The notes below the pieces were generated by a model. It saw nothing but the letters and a program-made list of their open reading frames with translations. It was not told the origin of the DNA and searched no databases. Below, one piece after another: positions 11,113 through 24,200 of a DNA stretch of 64,000 nt. The stretch is from Pseudophaeomoniella oleicola. Taxonomy: Eukaryota; Ascomycota; Eurotiomycetes; Phaeomoniellales; Phaeomoniellaceae. Made by a program: the position numbers and the translations under genes. The stretch's first letter is position 1. Each line of letters begins with the position of its first letter. The stretch lies in NCBI GenBank assembly GCA_003868215.1, contig QWDQ01000046.1, forward strand, positions 62,001 to 126,000. The letters are read 5' to 3'.

Positions 11113-13605
11113 ACTGTGGCGATCAATCACATGGTCTGTCTATCTATCTGGCTATCCATCTATCTATTTATCTCTCACTTCAACAAATAACCCCAATCCC
11201 AATATCTCATTCAAACCAGCCATGCTATCTTCTTTTTTATCGTCATCATCAATATTTCCATCAGTAATAGAACCTCTCGTTGATACTTCCTCATTCTCTT
11301 CCCTGAGATCTTTCCAAAAAAAGGGAAAAGTTATGAGATATATACTATCATAAACTCCTCTCATTTCACATACGATTGACTGATCATAGACTGAGGAAAA
11401 ACAGCTGCGGTGCAGATGCAAAACGAGCGTCTACAATGGAGGTAGAGTAACGTTGTCTGAAGGGCCGCTTTAAGCACACTGTATGTTAATGGTTCCATAG
11501 AACAAACATCTTTTGAAAGCCTATCTCATATACACCAAACTCAATCATACGCGCTCAAATTGATTTCAGGACTATCTGAGCAAGCTACCTACTTCACATC
11601 CTCCTCTCGAGTGCATGGTGACATCGACCGACCACTCCAGTCCTCTCCTTGATATCCCACAACAATAGTAAAGCCGGCAGTTACGAAAGCCCATTTCAGC
11701 GCGTTCTGTGCCACCCACCTCAAAGAATCCCAACCAAGTTTCCTCCCTGCATCTGTATATTATGGCTGAGCCCGGAATCACCTCTTCCCCAGGCTCGAAC
11801 ACCTGTCCATCTAAACGTGATCCAGCCGAAATAACCGCATCAGCGGTTCAATAGTGAAGATGACCGAGTACTATCAGTATACCAGCTTTTCAGGTGCGTA
11901 GACTCTCTGATCCATTGATGAAACCATTGGTCAGGCCTGTCGCTCGGTCAAATTTTGTATACTTCTTCGCCATTCGTGCGATCGTCGCCGACCCTATTTA
12001 GCTCACCCGACTGAGCCCAAGGTAATTAATTGGTTGAAGATAGGTAATCTCTCAGCATTGATTCCGAATAAGTGCCCGATCGAGCATGAAATGTCTAGAT
12101 TGATTCCAGAGAGTATGATATTCACTTCGAAACCCGGATATGGCCCATACCGTTCTCAGAACAGTTTCTGCGACTCTCTGGTCCAACCGTACAAGCTGTT
12201 CTGCAGCCCTTCTCGGTCGCTTTTTCGGCTAATCTTGCAGGTACATAAGTAGTGCGGTGGCCATGTCTGCTGTCTCGCTTGTATCGTATTTGCAGGATCC
12301 TTAGTTACGGGGGCTTCATGACCTCTTTGGCAATATCTGTGGTCACGAGGGCTCCGTGACCTCTTTTGAAGTTGGCTTTGTTGCCCAGTGTACTTGTAGC
12401 TCCTTGATACGAAGGGGTTGAGACCTGTGTGCCGCCGTGGACATGGTCACTGATGTCAATCCCAGACCCGCCACGCTAAGTATTATAGTCGTCCATAAGA
12501 GTTGGGATCCTCTAGAGCCAGACCGGGTTTAGAGCGATAGCTGAGAAGACCAACTAATCCATAACTCAGTACGACATACTGTACGTGTCGTTGTTTACCA
12601 GAACATCACCTACCTAACATTGGGCCAAGTTTCCCCTTAGGCGGTAGGTGGCGGCTAGCCCTCAGGTTCAATTAAGGAAGCGGCGATTTGACCCGGTGAG
12701 TTAGTCTGGAATCAGATGTAAAACATATGAGGAAGGAAGCAGGAAATCTGCACACGTGAGTGAAGGTTGTATAGATTAGCTTCCCATTCCGCTCAGCCGT
12801 ACAGGCCCGTACTCAGGTCTCAAGTCAGGGGGGGCATCAGTATTTGCGTAATTGGGTACACGGTATCTATCCTGATATGACATGGGAAAGGAGTATTTGG
12901 CTCTGGTCTGAAGAGGTACGAGCAAGACATGCGGAGAGTGATTGATACAGATAACGGATGTCAGTATCTTACGGTTCGATGGGATGGGCCTGTTGAGCGG
13001 AGCGGAAGGATCACTTGCAGGTAATATATGACCAGGATGTCACATGCAATTCGCGTTGCAATATCGAACGAGTCTATTGCTATTTCATTTGCTTCTGATG
13101 GACTCGATTCGAGCAGTCACTAGAAACTATCGGAGCAAGTAATACGGTACCCTAATTGATCAGAAGATGATGTTCTCCGCAATATATCTGAATTGATCAG
13201 ACCAGTGAATGCCAGCGCCCCCTTTGTTTTTTTGTAACCTCCCATGACCATCCTTATGCGCATCTACACCTTGCAGCAAGGCAGTCAGATGTATACATAA
13301 ACCTCCAACGGCGGCCCCGTGCTCAAAGCAACGAATACTGAAAATCAAAACAAGGCAAAATTGAACTTTTGATGGTGTGATTATAGTCGTACATTGGATG
13401 TCCAGTGGGGACGGATTAACGGATTGTATCCATGGAATTATTTAGGATTTTGGTGTTACACGTCGCCCAAGTTCCCTCCACAGAGCGTCGAGCCGAAATA
13501 GAACAGTCGGAAAAGAAACTCGTGACTTGGGTTTCATAGTAGTGCAGCCGAGAGCAATGCCAAGGTGTGTTATGGCAGGTGAAGGCTGAAATACTCGACA
13601 CCTGA
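11113..13605. other. 2.5-kb gene-free stretch
   Basis: No reading frame with family resemblance or plausible spliced gene was found on either strand. It starts with a TCTATC-rich low-complexity tract (about 11136-11172), includes a 7-bp-stem hairpin at 12341-12361 and has no recognisable transposon ends. The last part is the 3' flank of the GATA-factor gene. Confidence 0.55.
12341..12361. repeat. short inverted repeat
   Basis: GGTCACG and CGTGACC are perfect 7-bp arms around a 7-nt loop. A diverged copy of the right half (gcttcatgacctcttt) lies 35 bp upstream. The role is unknown. Confidence 0.5.
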
Positions 13606-15217
13606 TTATGCTTCAACAACATCAGAAAGTCGCAACCGCTTCGTAGCAGGCTCATCTTCTCGGTCCCGCAATTGCCGTTCCAGATCTGCAATGCGTCGGC
13701 TCAGCTCAGACTCGGTTTTACGAGCTTCGCTGAGATCTTGTCTTAATCGACCCTCTGACTCACGGATCATGATGTTGATGACTTCCAACTCACTGACCCT
13801 GGTCTTCAGATGTTCGTTGTGATTCAAAATTTCATCATACGTCTGGGGTTGAGGTGGTTGGAGATGACGCTCACGAGGTTCGTTGAGAGACGTCGTGGAG
13901 CCAGGTGAAGGGTGGCTCAAGTGAAAAGCTGGCAAGGATGGTGAGGGATGGAAATGATGATTGTTCATCGACACGCCATCAAACATGTGCTGGGGGGCGA
14001 TGTTTGGATCGTGGTGAATACTAGGTGTATCGATGCGCGAGATAGGAGATAGGGAGCGATCCGACGCTCCACCGTCAACCTTGCCCGATGTCCGACGTTG
14101 GCTTTGGCCAAGTGGAGGTGTCCCTGCCTCAGATCGAGAAATCGAGTGGCCATTGGCATCCAGGTGTGACTGTTCAGAATTAGCACAAGAGAGAGACCGT
14201 GTTACGGATATCTGCGAATCACCTTCTTTTTCTGGCCTTGTCCGGTCGTCTTAACACGGTTACGGCTTTTGATCACATCGGTCTTGAGGCTGATGGGACG
14301 TGGGCGGCCATGGAGTTTGAGGAACAGGCCACAAGCGTTGCATAGAACGGAGCCAAGCTCGTCGCGACGCCACAAGGGTGTTGTCGATGTCTGACAGTTT
14401 TGGCATACGGGCTGAATATAGACACCATCACGGTCAGTACTCATTGTAGCCATTGTAGCCATTGTAGCCATGATCAAGGTAGGTAGAAGGACAGAGGAGT
14501 TGAGGGAATTCGGGGGGAAGTGTTATCGTGATAAGATTGCGATTGCGCGAAAGATTTGCGATAAGGTTAACGGACCACTTGGCGCTAATTCCGTGAAGGG
14601 TAGATCGCAACAAAGAGAAAAACTTTGAGAACTCACCGGTGTTGTACCCTGCCCTCCCGTCGATGCTGCTGGCGATGCAGTCGCGTAGTTCATATTTGGA
14701 GGCGCATTATTAAAAGAGGTTCTGTAGCATCATATATCAGCCATTCATGCCCTTGCCTGTCGTGCGCAGGGTGAATTTGTTCGCGGACTTCGCCGAACAG
14801 TGCATACCTCAAGGACGACGTTGGCGCAGACGCGATCGAAGCCAGAGTGGACAAGCCTGGTAACGACTGACGACTGTTGCTGAGCGATATAGGTTCTGAC
14901 GGGTGTGCACCGTGTGAATGACCGTTGGCGCCGTTGGATTCGTGGTTCTGTAGAGGAGGGAGTTGGTTGGTAGACGTGGAATGCTCTGAAGCCGCTGATG
15001 AAGGACGTCGAAATTCCCTTGCCAATGATGCCGAATGACTCTTCGGCGACGTGTCTGATTTTCTCGTTGTGTGATTATTTTCCTTGTCGGAGTCGACGCG
15101 ATTTGGCAGTTGTGAATCTGAGGGATCACGCAGGGCGGGATCAATGGGCGATGCCCGATAGATGGGTAGAGCCACTGTGGAAGCCGTGATGCCGGTCGTG
15201 TGAATCCTGTCGCGGAC
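13606..15217 (-). CDS. areB: AreB-type GATA transcription factor (GATA finger plus C-terminal coiled coil)
   Basis: Exons (transcript order): about 15217..14808, 14721..14637, 14411..14223 and 14169..13606. The single GATA finger is [19 protein letters not shown]...[12 protein letters not shown], followed by [19 protein letters not shown]. The C-terminus has a leucine/heptad coiled coil ([11 protein letters not shown] to LERQLRDRE) and ends [11 protein letters not shown]. Finger plus coiled coil is the AreB/NreB/ASD-4 layout, a regulator opposing AreA in nitrogen metabolism. The first exon's frame is open from 15217 (an in-frame TGA lies at 15218-15220) but has no ATG before the conserved [18 protein letters not shown] at 15175, ATT at 15205 or an unseen upstream exon (acceptor GCGACAG at 15207) must supply the start. 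A second start lies in intron 2 (separate entry). Confidence 0.85.
14223..14471 (-). CDS. areB: alternative 5' end of areB: intron-initiated short isoform
   Basis: Inside the 225-nt second intron, ATG at 14471 opens a frame that runs without a stop across the acceptor at 14412 straight into the GATA finger: [20 protein letters not shown] then PVCQNC. Three tandem copies of ATGGCTACA give four in-frame ATGs within 30 bp. A transcript starting in this intron would make a finger-plus-coiled-coil protein without the N-terminal region. A. nidulans areB is reported to encode several isoforms through different promoters and start points (from memory), so this reading is plausible, but it is inference here. 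Confidence 0.5.
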
Positions 15218-18062
15218 TCAACGTCTGGTTGGAAAAGGAAAGTTGGATTGAAAAAGGGTTGATCGTGGTTGGTGGTGGTGGTGGTGGTGGTGGTGGTGAT
15301 AAGTGGTACAGTGATACTGTAGATTGGGAAAGGGATAAGAGCACAAGAAGTTTTTATCGATAGGAGGTCGGATTTCAGGATAAGTTTAGTTCCCCCAAGT
15401 TGAAAGGGAAGGAAAATGTCTAACGTTAACTTATCGAGGAGTGCACCCACAACAGCGATAAAGACAACGATCAGCCTTGAGATTGCAACCCGAAGAGGAT
15501 CAAGGCTCTTAAAATGGGTTAGGAAAGTGATCTTTATCTCTGGCCTGTTCTGGCGAGAAGAAAGATTCGCTGAGTGATGAGTACAAGACTACCTCATAAC
15601 AGAGTATGTAAATACAGGTACTACGTAGTGTACAGGTATGAAAACAGGGATTCCTGCTAACTTACCTACGTTACGTAGTAATTTTCCCTTTCTTCTTTGT
15701 TTTTAGGCGCCAGGTAATCAATCGACAGCGCGAAGACTGCCCACCACTCCGGGGAACTATCCAATACTGCAGTCAACCATCAACCAGCAATAACGGGAGA
15801 GATATTACGATGATCCTATAAATTGCATCCAAATCGACCCACGCGCGTAATCCGTAAGACCGATCAGTTCAATCAATTGCCAGGATGCTTCAAAGGACGG
15901 CAAAAGGATTGTTCTTTTTGGGTCTGCCATCGGCTACTTGGGACCTCCCCGACAGGTTAAACTGATTGCTCTTCTCTGAAATAGAATCACTCTGGCTGCA
16001 AGCACAGATTAGATATGAGATACACTTCGCATGCCACTACAACGGAAGTCACCAACAGCATGGATGTGTGTACAGCATATTGCCGAGGGCAACATTTTCT
16101 CTCCTCACTGTTCTGTCTAACACGTCGTATAGAGACCCAAGGTATATTACTGTTCTAGGGACATAGTAGTGAACTGGACTCGCATCTTGATCTTTCATTA
16201 CCTACCGTCACTATCAGCCAGTGCTGTCTATGTATACGCCGATAAACGAATACAGGAGCCCTAAGGATTAGGTGCGAGAGACACTCGCTGTCACTGATGC
16301 TGCTGTCATGCAACATCAGCCTTGATTTCTCTCGGATCAACGGCGTTCTTAATCACCAGTGGTGCCATTGCGCCAAAGACTGGACTGGCTAGTAGCTTTG
16401 GGATGTTTAGTGATTACGGACCACGAAAAAGTTCAGCTTCGGGGTTGGTTATCATGTTTTGGCCCCCTTATGCTCTACATATCTAGGGAGATTGCAGATT
16501 CAATAGTGGAACAAATCACAGCCATCGTGTTCACTGGCGTTGAAGTGGTAAGGCAAGGTGGCATCCATGCATCGTATCATTTCTTCGAATCCACTGATAC
16601 CAGGTACGATACATCAAATGACATTACATGTCCTTGTTCCTCTCGCAATATTCAATATTCAATATTACTTTCTGTATTGATTCATGTATAGAGCCAAGAC
16701 AGGCAATCGGCGGAAAGGTAAAAAAAATCTCAGCAGGTCATGAGATTGAATTTGGGCCTCAGCTTTCCCCAGATCTGTCCAATCCGAATCGCTGGATCGA
16801 TAACCTTGGTCCTGTGGCAGGCCTACCTTATCTATTACTACGTAGTAGGTACTATGAGGTACCTTAGATAACTACCGTACGTAATTACTGTACTGTACCT
16901 GTTATGGTGTGGTTATTTTAAGAGATGGTACTCCTCCTATCCCATTCCTTTGATCATGGCGGCTAAGTTCAACTCATCGGTGCAAAAAATCATTGATGGC
17001 ATTCGACTAAGTTAAAGCTTGTCTGGAGTCAGCAAAACGTACCACATGTGCTCTTAAGATGCCGATGCTGATGCTGAGGCGCTCCATACATATCATGCAT
17101 CCAGCTTGCTCCAGGCTATGTTACGTGTCGCTACAAACATGAGGAATACTACGTAGTATCTACAGCTACGACCTCTCGTATCCTTATCGGATCTCCCTAA
17201 TCTGCTCGGTCTCTCTGCCTTAGAGATCGAACACACTGACTGATAGGCATCTCCCTCCCTAGATTCAATACCTGTCCAGTGATTAGATCGTACTCTACGA
17301 AGAATAATGACCAATAGAGAATTGCATCTCATAATTGGTGCGTGTTCAGGATGAAAGTAACCCTTGGCCATAGAAGCGTTGCGAACGAGGTTTCTGCAGC
17401 CAACTGCCAGATCCGACATGTGTTTTATCATGTACAATAGGTAGCAAGTGTATATCCCACAGACGTGGTAGAACTCATTCTAGTGGCATCGTGACTTCTT
17501 TCTGCACAACAGCCCTTTTACAGTCGTTGCTCTCATCTGCCCATCGAGAGTGACTTGTCTGGGAGCTGCACTTACTTTGAAATGGTTAATATATGCATTC
17601 CATAGTTAAACCAACGTAACTACTCAGCATGATGTACATGTCTACCATCAATAAGTCCTTCAGACATCATTCCAACTCGGAGGATGTCTTTGCAGAAGAA
17701 GGGGGATTTCCGCAGCAGTCCAAACAGGGGGTGGTCGAGTTATCCCTGATTGGCATGGAACACGGGCTAAATTTAAGCTCCGCGGAACGGGATACCTCTC
17801 CCTGTCACCCCGAAGAAGGCGACATCGTGATGCCAGTTTTATACAATTCAACAATTACACAACCAAAATCAGAGGTTATACATTATATTTTGTTTCTCTT
17901 TTATTTTCTCTTTCTGGGTTGAAATGACTGTCTCAGGCGGGATATCACTGCTATGAGGCGGTGCAGGTCATGGCCATAGCACTATTGCGCAGCAGTCGAC
18001 AAGCTTGAACGCATCCGCGCATCATTCCATCATCCTTGCTCAATCACGCACCGAACACCAAA
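15218..18062. other. 2.8-kb intergenic between divergent areB and PI4K genes
   Basis: The left end is areB leader with a (GGT)9 tract at 15271-15297. CTACGTAG palindromes lie at 15621, 16838 and 17149, with related TTACGTAG at 15672 and CCGTACGTAA near 16875. No coding is supported; short frames (16359-16691 +, 17093-17437 -, 17629-17922 +) show no family. Confidence 0.6.
15271..15297 (+). repeat. (GGT)9 microsatellite in areB leader
   Basis: Nine perfect GGT units lie (ACC on the transcribed sense of areB) about 50 bp upstream of the first recognisable areB exon. Confidence 0.9.
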
Positions 18063-20471
18063 ATGCCCCGGCAGAGACCTGCTCCCTCCGGGTACGCGCG
18101 ACTTGCACAAGCCGATGAAGACGACCAGCGCAATGGCTACGTTGATGATACGGACGAAGAAGATATATTTACGACCCCGGGCTCGATTTCACAGGCAACG
18201 CCTCGATATGCGCCAATTACAGGGGGCATGCACGCCTCCGGTCAGAGCTCCCCTTCCCGTCACAGAAAGCGCTCCGGTACCGGTCGAGGCAGAGGACGGA
18301 GCAACAGCTCAGGCGTCGACATAAAAGCCATAAACGCGAGATTAGAGAGATGGGCTGAAGAAATAGCCTCGAAATTCAAAATCAGTAAGGTCAAGGGCAG
18401 GTCACCAGAGGACGACCAGTTGGAGATTCACCACTCCGTCTTCCAGCCTCCCGAAGGTGTGAGGCCGCTGACCGCTGAGACCTTGGCCGATGGGGATGTA
18501 GGCAGCGACCGCATGACCAAGGAAGAATTCGACGATGTTGTGGAAAGTGTCCGCGTCGCCATCGAGAATGGTGTCCATCCAAAAATGATTTCGCAGGGAA
18601 GTTCAGGTAGTTACTTTGCCAGAAACGGCTCAGGCAAGGTTGTGGGGGTTTTCAAACCCAAAGATGAAGAACCATACGCTGTGGGAAATCCCAAATGGAC
18701 GAAATGGATCCATCGCAATCTATTTCCTTGTTTCTTTGGCCGTGAATGCCTGATCCCCAACCTTTCATACGTCTCCGAAGCCGCCGCATACGTTCTCGAC
18801 AGCAGACTCCGCACACACATCGTTCCGTATACTGACGTGGTATGGTTATCATCGAAGTCCTTTCATTACAATTTTTGGGATCGCAGGAATTATTGGCGCG
18901 GAAAAAAGCAGTTACCAGCCAAAGTGGGGAGTTTCCAGGTATTCCTCAAGGGGTTCAAAGATGCCAACATATTTCTACGCGAACATCCTTGGCCGGATCA
19001 AAATACGTCTGGTCTGATGGAAGGGCTGTCCAAGAAGAGGAAACGTCCCTTTGCTGATGCCTGTAAACCGGGTGGCGGTGACCAGTCTGATAATGAGGAC
19101 AGTTCACCACAAGTTCTCACCCCTGACGTGCCTGATGGGCAATTACATAGACCTTTTCAGTGGACGGAAAGGATAAAGCAGTCATTCCGGGAAGAGCTAG
19201 AAAAACTGGTTATCCTAGACTACATCATGCGAAACACCGACCGAGGGCTAGACAATTGGATGATCAAGGTCGACTATCATACGGAGGAGGTATCGATCGT
19301 CTCACGTCCTCCAAAGATGAACGGGTCCACCATTGATCCCGATGCCACTCCTACAGCGAGGCCTGTACCAGTCAACATTGACCAATCATCAAGTCGTGAC
19401 TCTCGACCGTATCGTCGCCAAGAAGCAATGTCCGCCATCAGCAGGTCGGGGACTCCGGTAACCGTGGAAGGTCCATCTCCGACAATATCCCTTGGAGCTA
19501 TAGACAATAGTCTGTCATGGCCGTGGAAGCATCCTGATGCTGTAAGTCAAGATGTTTTTTCTTGTTGATACGGCTTATATTGACTGGTTGTCTAGTGGCG
19601 AAGCTTCCCTTTTGGCTGGCTCTTCCTACCAGTTTCTCTCATCGGGCAACCCTTTTCGCAGAGGACAAGAGACCATTTCCTGCCCTTGTTGACATCCAAA
19701 GTCTGGTGGAGTGAAACTCAGCTGGCGTTGAGAAGGATATTTTCCCAAGATGCGGACTTCAAGGAAAGCATGTACGCACGACAGATCGCTGTCATGAAGG
19801 GCCAGGCGTGGAACGTGGTCGAGACCTTGAAACAAGCGGACCATGGGCCGCTTGAGCTCACCCGAAGGGCAAGAGTATGCGTGTGGGATGACCTCGTTGA
19901 AATCCCAGTGGCTATTCCCCTCGCGAAACCCTCTGCCGAGATGCAGCGGAAACGGGAAGAGCAAGAAGAAATGGATATCGGTGCAGCACATGCATCAGCG
20001 CCCAACCCGCAACACGATCTATTAAGCTTTGGATCGCCCACGACCGAATTGCCCAATCCTAACAGGTTTGAATTGTCGAGAGATCAGAGCTCTACGGACT
20101 TGGGACGCATCAACGAGGAAGTTGGCAGTCCTGCTACTATTGCGGATACTCATGTTGGACGGCGAGATTTCGGGGAAGACATCAAGGGCGCTATGGCGAA
20201 CAGCATGACTCTCCCTCAGCGACCGGGTGCTGAACGGTCAAAAACGAGATTCAGTCTCGAAGTCCCAAGGAGATCAGGTGGCGGCCAACGACATCATTCC
20301 TTTTCGGCAAGACGTGGAAGCGGCACTGCTTCTTATTTCTACGACGGCGACGACCTGGAAGGCGATCTTGGGTATTCTGCTGCAGCTGGGATGGAAGGAC
20401 AAGCCAAAAAGGTCATAGTAGAAAGGCTGGAAACAGTCAAGAGCCGAAATCCGGTGTTCAACTGGTGTTGA
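18063..20471 (+). CDS. LSB6: phosphatidylinositol 4-kinase type II (LSB6-like)
   Basis: Two exons: 18063..19541 and 19596..20471, 784 aa. The start MPRQRPAPSG has a good context (CCAAAATGC). Kinase motifs: glycine loop SQGSSGSYFARN (about 178), nucleotide-binding Lys in VVGVFKPKDEEPY, NPKWTKWIHRNLFPCFFGREC, catalytic loop DYIMRNTDRGLDNW (about 386) and metal-binding AIDNSLSWPWKHPD, continuing after the intron as WRSFPFGWLFLP. Type II PI4Ks make PI4P on trans-Golgi, endosomal and vacuolar membranes and are membrane-anchored by palmitoylated cysteines; here the Cys cluster is reduced to CFFGREC. Low-complexity inserts sit before the kinase and between catalytic loop and IDN. The C-terminal 150 residues are Ser/Gly-rich and not conserved. 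Confidence 0.9.
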
Positions 20472-21286
20472 TATTTTAGAAGAGCAAAAACAAAACAGCA
20501 TATTGCATTCTGCATTTCCGGACAGGCGTTTCAGCGGGTAAAGACACATATTACGGGCAGCATCATTGAACGGACCAATCCAGGGAAGACAGCTCTCACC
20601 AAATTCAGCCTTCGTTTGTTGTATACCTAGGTACCTTATCTAGCCAGATTTTCTGTAATTGTAGAGGGGATTGACGATCCTCGTACGACAAGAGTTCCAG
20701 CTCCCTTTGACCAGCGGAATTATGATTCCTCGATGCACCACGATGTCAAATACAAAGCAAACAGACAGATGTGTAACGAATGTACAAGGACTTTGAGACT
20801 CCAAACAGCTATTTGTGTGACCGATCGAAATGAGAAGCGGTGAAGGTGTAACACAAATGACCAAGGTATAGCAGATAAGAGTAGAGTCTGTAAGTACATA
20901 TGTACCAAGTACAGTCGATGTAGGACATAGGACATGACTGGAATTTGTGGTTTGGGTGGTTCTCTTTGTCCAGCTGATCAATGCGGGTGGCGTTAATAAA
21001 AATTGGACGAACCTTCGATGAAGATAAGCGTCAACCTCAGCCTCAGATTCTTGACTGACTGCCCTTCCACAACGTGGTGGTCCTTTCGCCAACAATTATA
21101 TCATAGTAATTGACAATTGTACGACTGTTGTTTCCTTTTGTGCTTCCATCAGACAGGTCATTGTGTTCTCCTGCATGGCACCTCACATTATTGATCTCTC
21201 TCACTGTTCGGGGCGCCATTCACACGCGGTGCTACAAAGTTTCTCGATGAGCATGTGACCCGACGAGTCTTGATTTCCATATCACA
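20472..21286. other. intergenic
   Basis: This is 0.8 kb between the co-directional PI4K and SNF2 genes. No gene is supported; an antisense frame at 20640-21095 has no family features. Confidence 0.6.
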
Positions 21287-24200
21287 ATGGCTTCACCAAC
21301 AAAGGCAAACGGCTCCTCGACGCCAACATCGAGTCCTGCCATGTTGCTGCTGGACCGCAAGGCGGTTAAAAAGCAGATGATAAATGGTATTTCACTTTTA
21401 ATCCATTCGCTCCTTCTGCAATCTTTGGTTTTACCTATCCCCCTTTCTATCATGACTCTCTTTGGCTTCTAACAGGCCCTTCACCACCCTCTATTTCACT
21501 TCATATCTATCTTCTCTTTCTCTTTTCTCTTTTTCTCACTTCGTCATCCCTCCATGTGACATTTGCTGAGACCTTCATCAACAGGCGGTCCTTCATCTTC
21601 TCAGTCATCATCACTCAGAAAGTCTGGCAAGGCGTCCACACCTACTCCTGCCAAGGCTTCTCCAGCATACACGCCACAACAGCTCCTTAATCCGAGATCA
21701 TCTGGTGTAACATCTGGCCCTGTGAGATCGAAAGGCACTCCACTGTCATCAACTATGGAAGAAGTCGGCAGTGATTCTGATGGTCAGAAGAGGAAGAGGG
21801 AGAAGGATGACTTCAGCGGAAACATGCTTGAGAACCTCTACGGCGTTGAGAATCGTGCAGAGCATCCTCAGAAGCTAGTCAGGGTGGTCAAAGATGAAGA
21901 GAACGGGGACCAACCAAAGCTACCAGGATCCTCCACATCCTTTAACGTCGAAGGCCACGGGGCGATAGGCAAGTTCATGAAAGAAACCAATACCGATCCA
22001 GATGGGCCAAAATCGTCGGTGGTCGATCTGACAAGTCGTAAGTCGCCCATGTTAGCTTCCATATTGCGTTCTGACAGATAGCTAGTGGAGGATCCGGACG
22101 ATGATGTCGTGATCACTGGCCGTAAGGATATCGGAGACGAGGTTGTTTGCTACGGAACAGCAAAAGCGTCAATCCATGCACATCGAATGCCGAGGCCAAG
22201 AGCAAGCTCGGCTTTCGATTCACCAACCACTTGGCCTCTGATCATATGTAACATCGTGCGTGATCCCGCTCGAGGCATGGTCATAAAGATAACGGGACCG
22301 GATCACAACGAATTCGGAAAGCTAGACCCCGCTATATCAGCAGCGCTTGCACCAGTCATGGATGCAGACTGGCCTGGCTTCAGAACTGCGGTCCGTATCC
22401 CTATCAGAAAGCGCAATCCGGGAGATCCCATGCCAGGGCACCCTTGTTCCGAGATCATCGACGTGAGCATCACAATTTATGGCCCACGTCGGAACGCAGA
22501 AGGTATTGGAAAGCATTTTGCACGACAAAACATCTGGTTCGAGAAGCCTCTCGCTGTCGATAAGGGTATCACCGTCTTCAATCCTCACGCCGATCAGCGA
22601 AGATTGCTCGCTCCACTCGGACGGACCAGTTCTCCATCTGCTTTCGCCGACAATCGAACCGTGGAGGAGGCAACAAGAGAGGTTAGCAAGTTGTTCGATT
22701 CCATGACCTCAAGTAATCGCACTCTGCCTGTCATGGAACCCAGTGGGATGATCATGACTCCTCTACTTGATCACCAAAAGCAGGCTCTTTGGTTCATGGT
22801 TCGCCGCGAGAAGCCAAGGGTTTTCAGTAAGAAGAACGAAGAGAATACTTCTCTGTGGCGAGAAGACGTGCTTCCAAACGGAGCAAAGATATACAAAGAG
22901 ATAATTACCGGCATCCAAGTAAAACATGAGCCACCTCAGGTGCTCGGCGGGCTTTTGGCTGACATGATGGGTTTGGGGAAGACCATTGAGATTCTAGCTC
23001 TCATCGCGACAACGATGCCACATGCTGTCCATTTTTCCAATTCTCAACTGGTCAGATCATCGTCAGAGGATGGTCAGTATTTGAGGAATGCAAAGACGAC
23101 GCTTCTTATTTCACCGTTGAGCGCAGTCAAGAATTGGGAGGATCAGATACGAGAACATGTCAAGCAAGGCGGTCTAACGTTTTATGTATATCACGGATCT
23201 GGCAGAACGAAGAACGCATTCGAGCTCGCAAACTACGACATAGTCATTGCTACGTACGGTACCGTCTCCGCTGAAGCTCGGCAGAATTCAAGTCCATTGC
23301 AACAGCTGCGTTGGTTCCGAGTTGTTTTGGATGAGGCTCACACGATCCGAGAACAGAGAACGGTCCAGGCTCAAGTCATCTACAGCCTCTGGGCCACTCG
23401 CCGTTGGGCAGTGACTGGTACTCCTATCCAGAATCGCCTCGATGACCTCGGATCTCTGGTCAAATTTTTGAGACTTTACCCCTACAACGAGACTGGCAAA
23501 TTTGCTCAGTACATCAAATCACCTATAATGTCTGGTAACGCACAGTTTCTCAAGGCTCTACGAGTCTTTGTCGATTCTTTCACCTTGCGCCGACTCAAAG
23601 AACAGCTAGACCTTCCCCAGCGTGATAGCTTAGATGTGCGACTCGATTTCTCACCTGAAGAGATGGAGTTGCACGATTTCTTCCGCCGCGAGTCCCATGC
23701 CAAGATGCAGATCGTGACACAAAAGGGCTTGAAAGGCTCCATGCATTTCATGTTGACCAGTATTACTACGCTCCGTCTGGTTAGTGCTCATGGAAGAGAC
23801 CTGCTCAATTCTAAGGACAGAGCAAAGTTGCGAGGAGCCACAAAGACGGAACCAATCGATCTGGACGACGGTCTACAACAGCAACAGATGAGCACCAGCT
23901 TAGCTTATGAGATGCTCGAGATGATGGTGAATGCTGGCTTCAATCTCTGCATGCAATGCAAAGAACAACAAATCGCAAACGAACCCAGTGGTTCTGATGA
24001 TGAGGAGACACCTGGTTTCATGTTCTCGTGCTTTGATATCATCTGTCCTGCTTGTTTTGCAGAGCATAAGGAAAAGTTCGATCAATGCGAAGACGATGAG
24101 CTTTCCTGTCCACTGTGTTCCACATTCATATCAAAGGAATACCTAGAGGTGAACTGGGAGGGATTGGAGACCGCCAGAGCCACGAAGGAAGTTGGAGAGC

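Noticed and set aside
11113-13605. Decayed transposable element in the gene desert
   Set aside because: No transposase or reverse-transcriptase-like coding, terminal repeats or target duplications could be seen; simple repeats alone do not support a call.
14809-15450. 213-codon minus-strand frame beginning with ATG upstream of areB
   Set aside because: It uses a different frame from the conserved [11 protein letters not shown] exon and reads a Thr run from the GGT repeat; only its leader position is meaningful.
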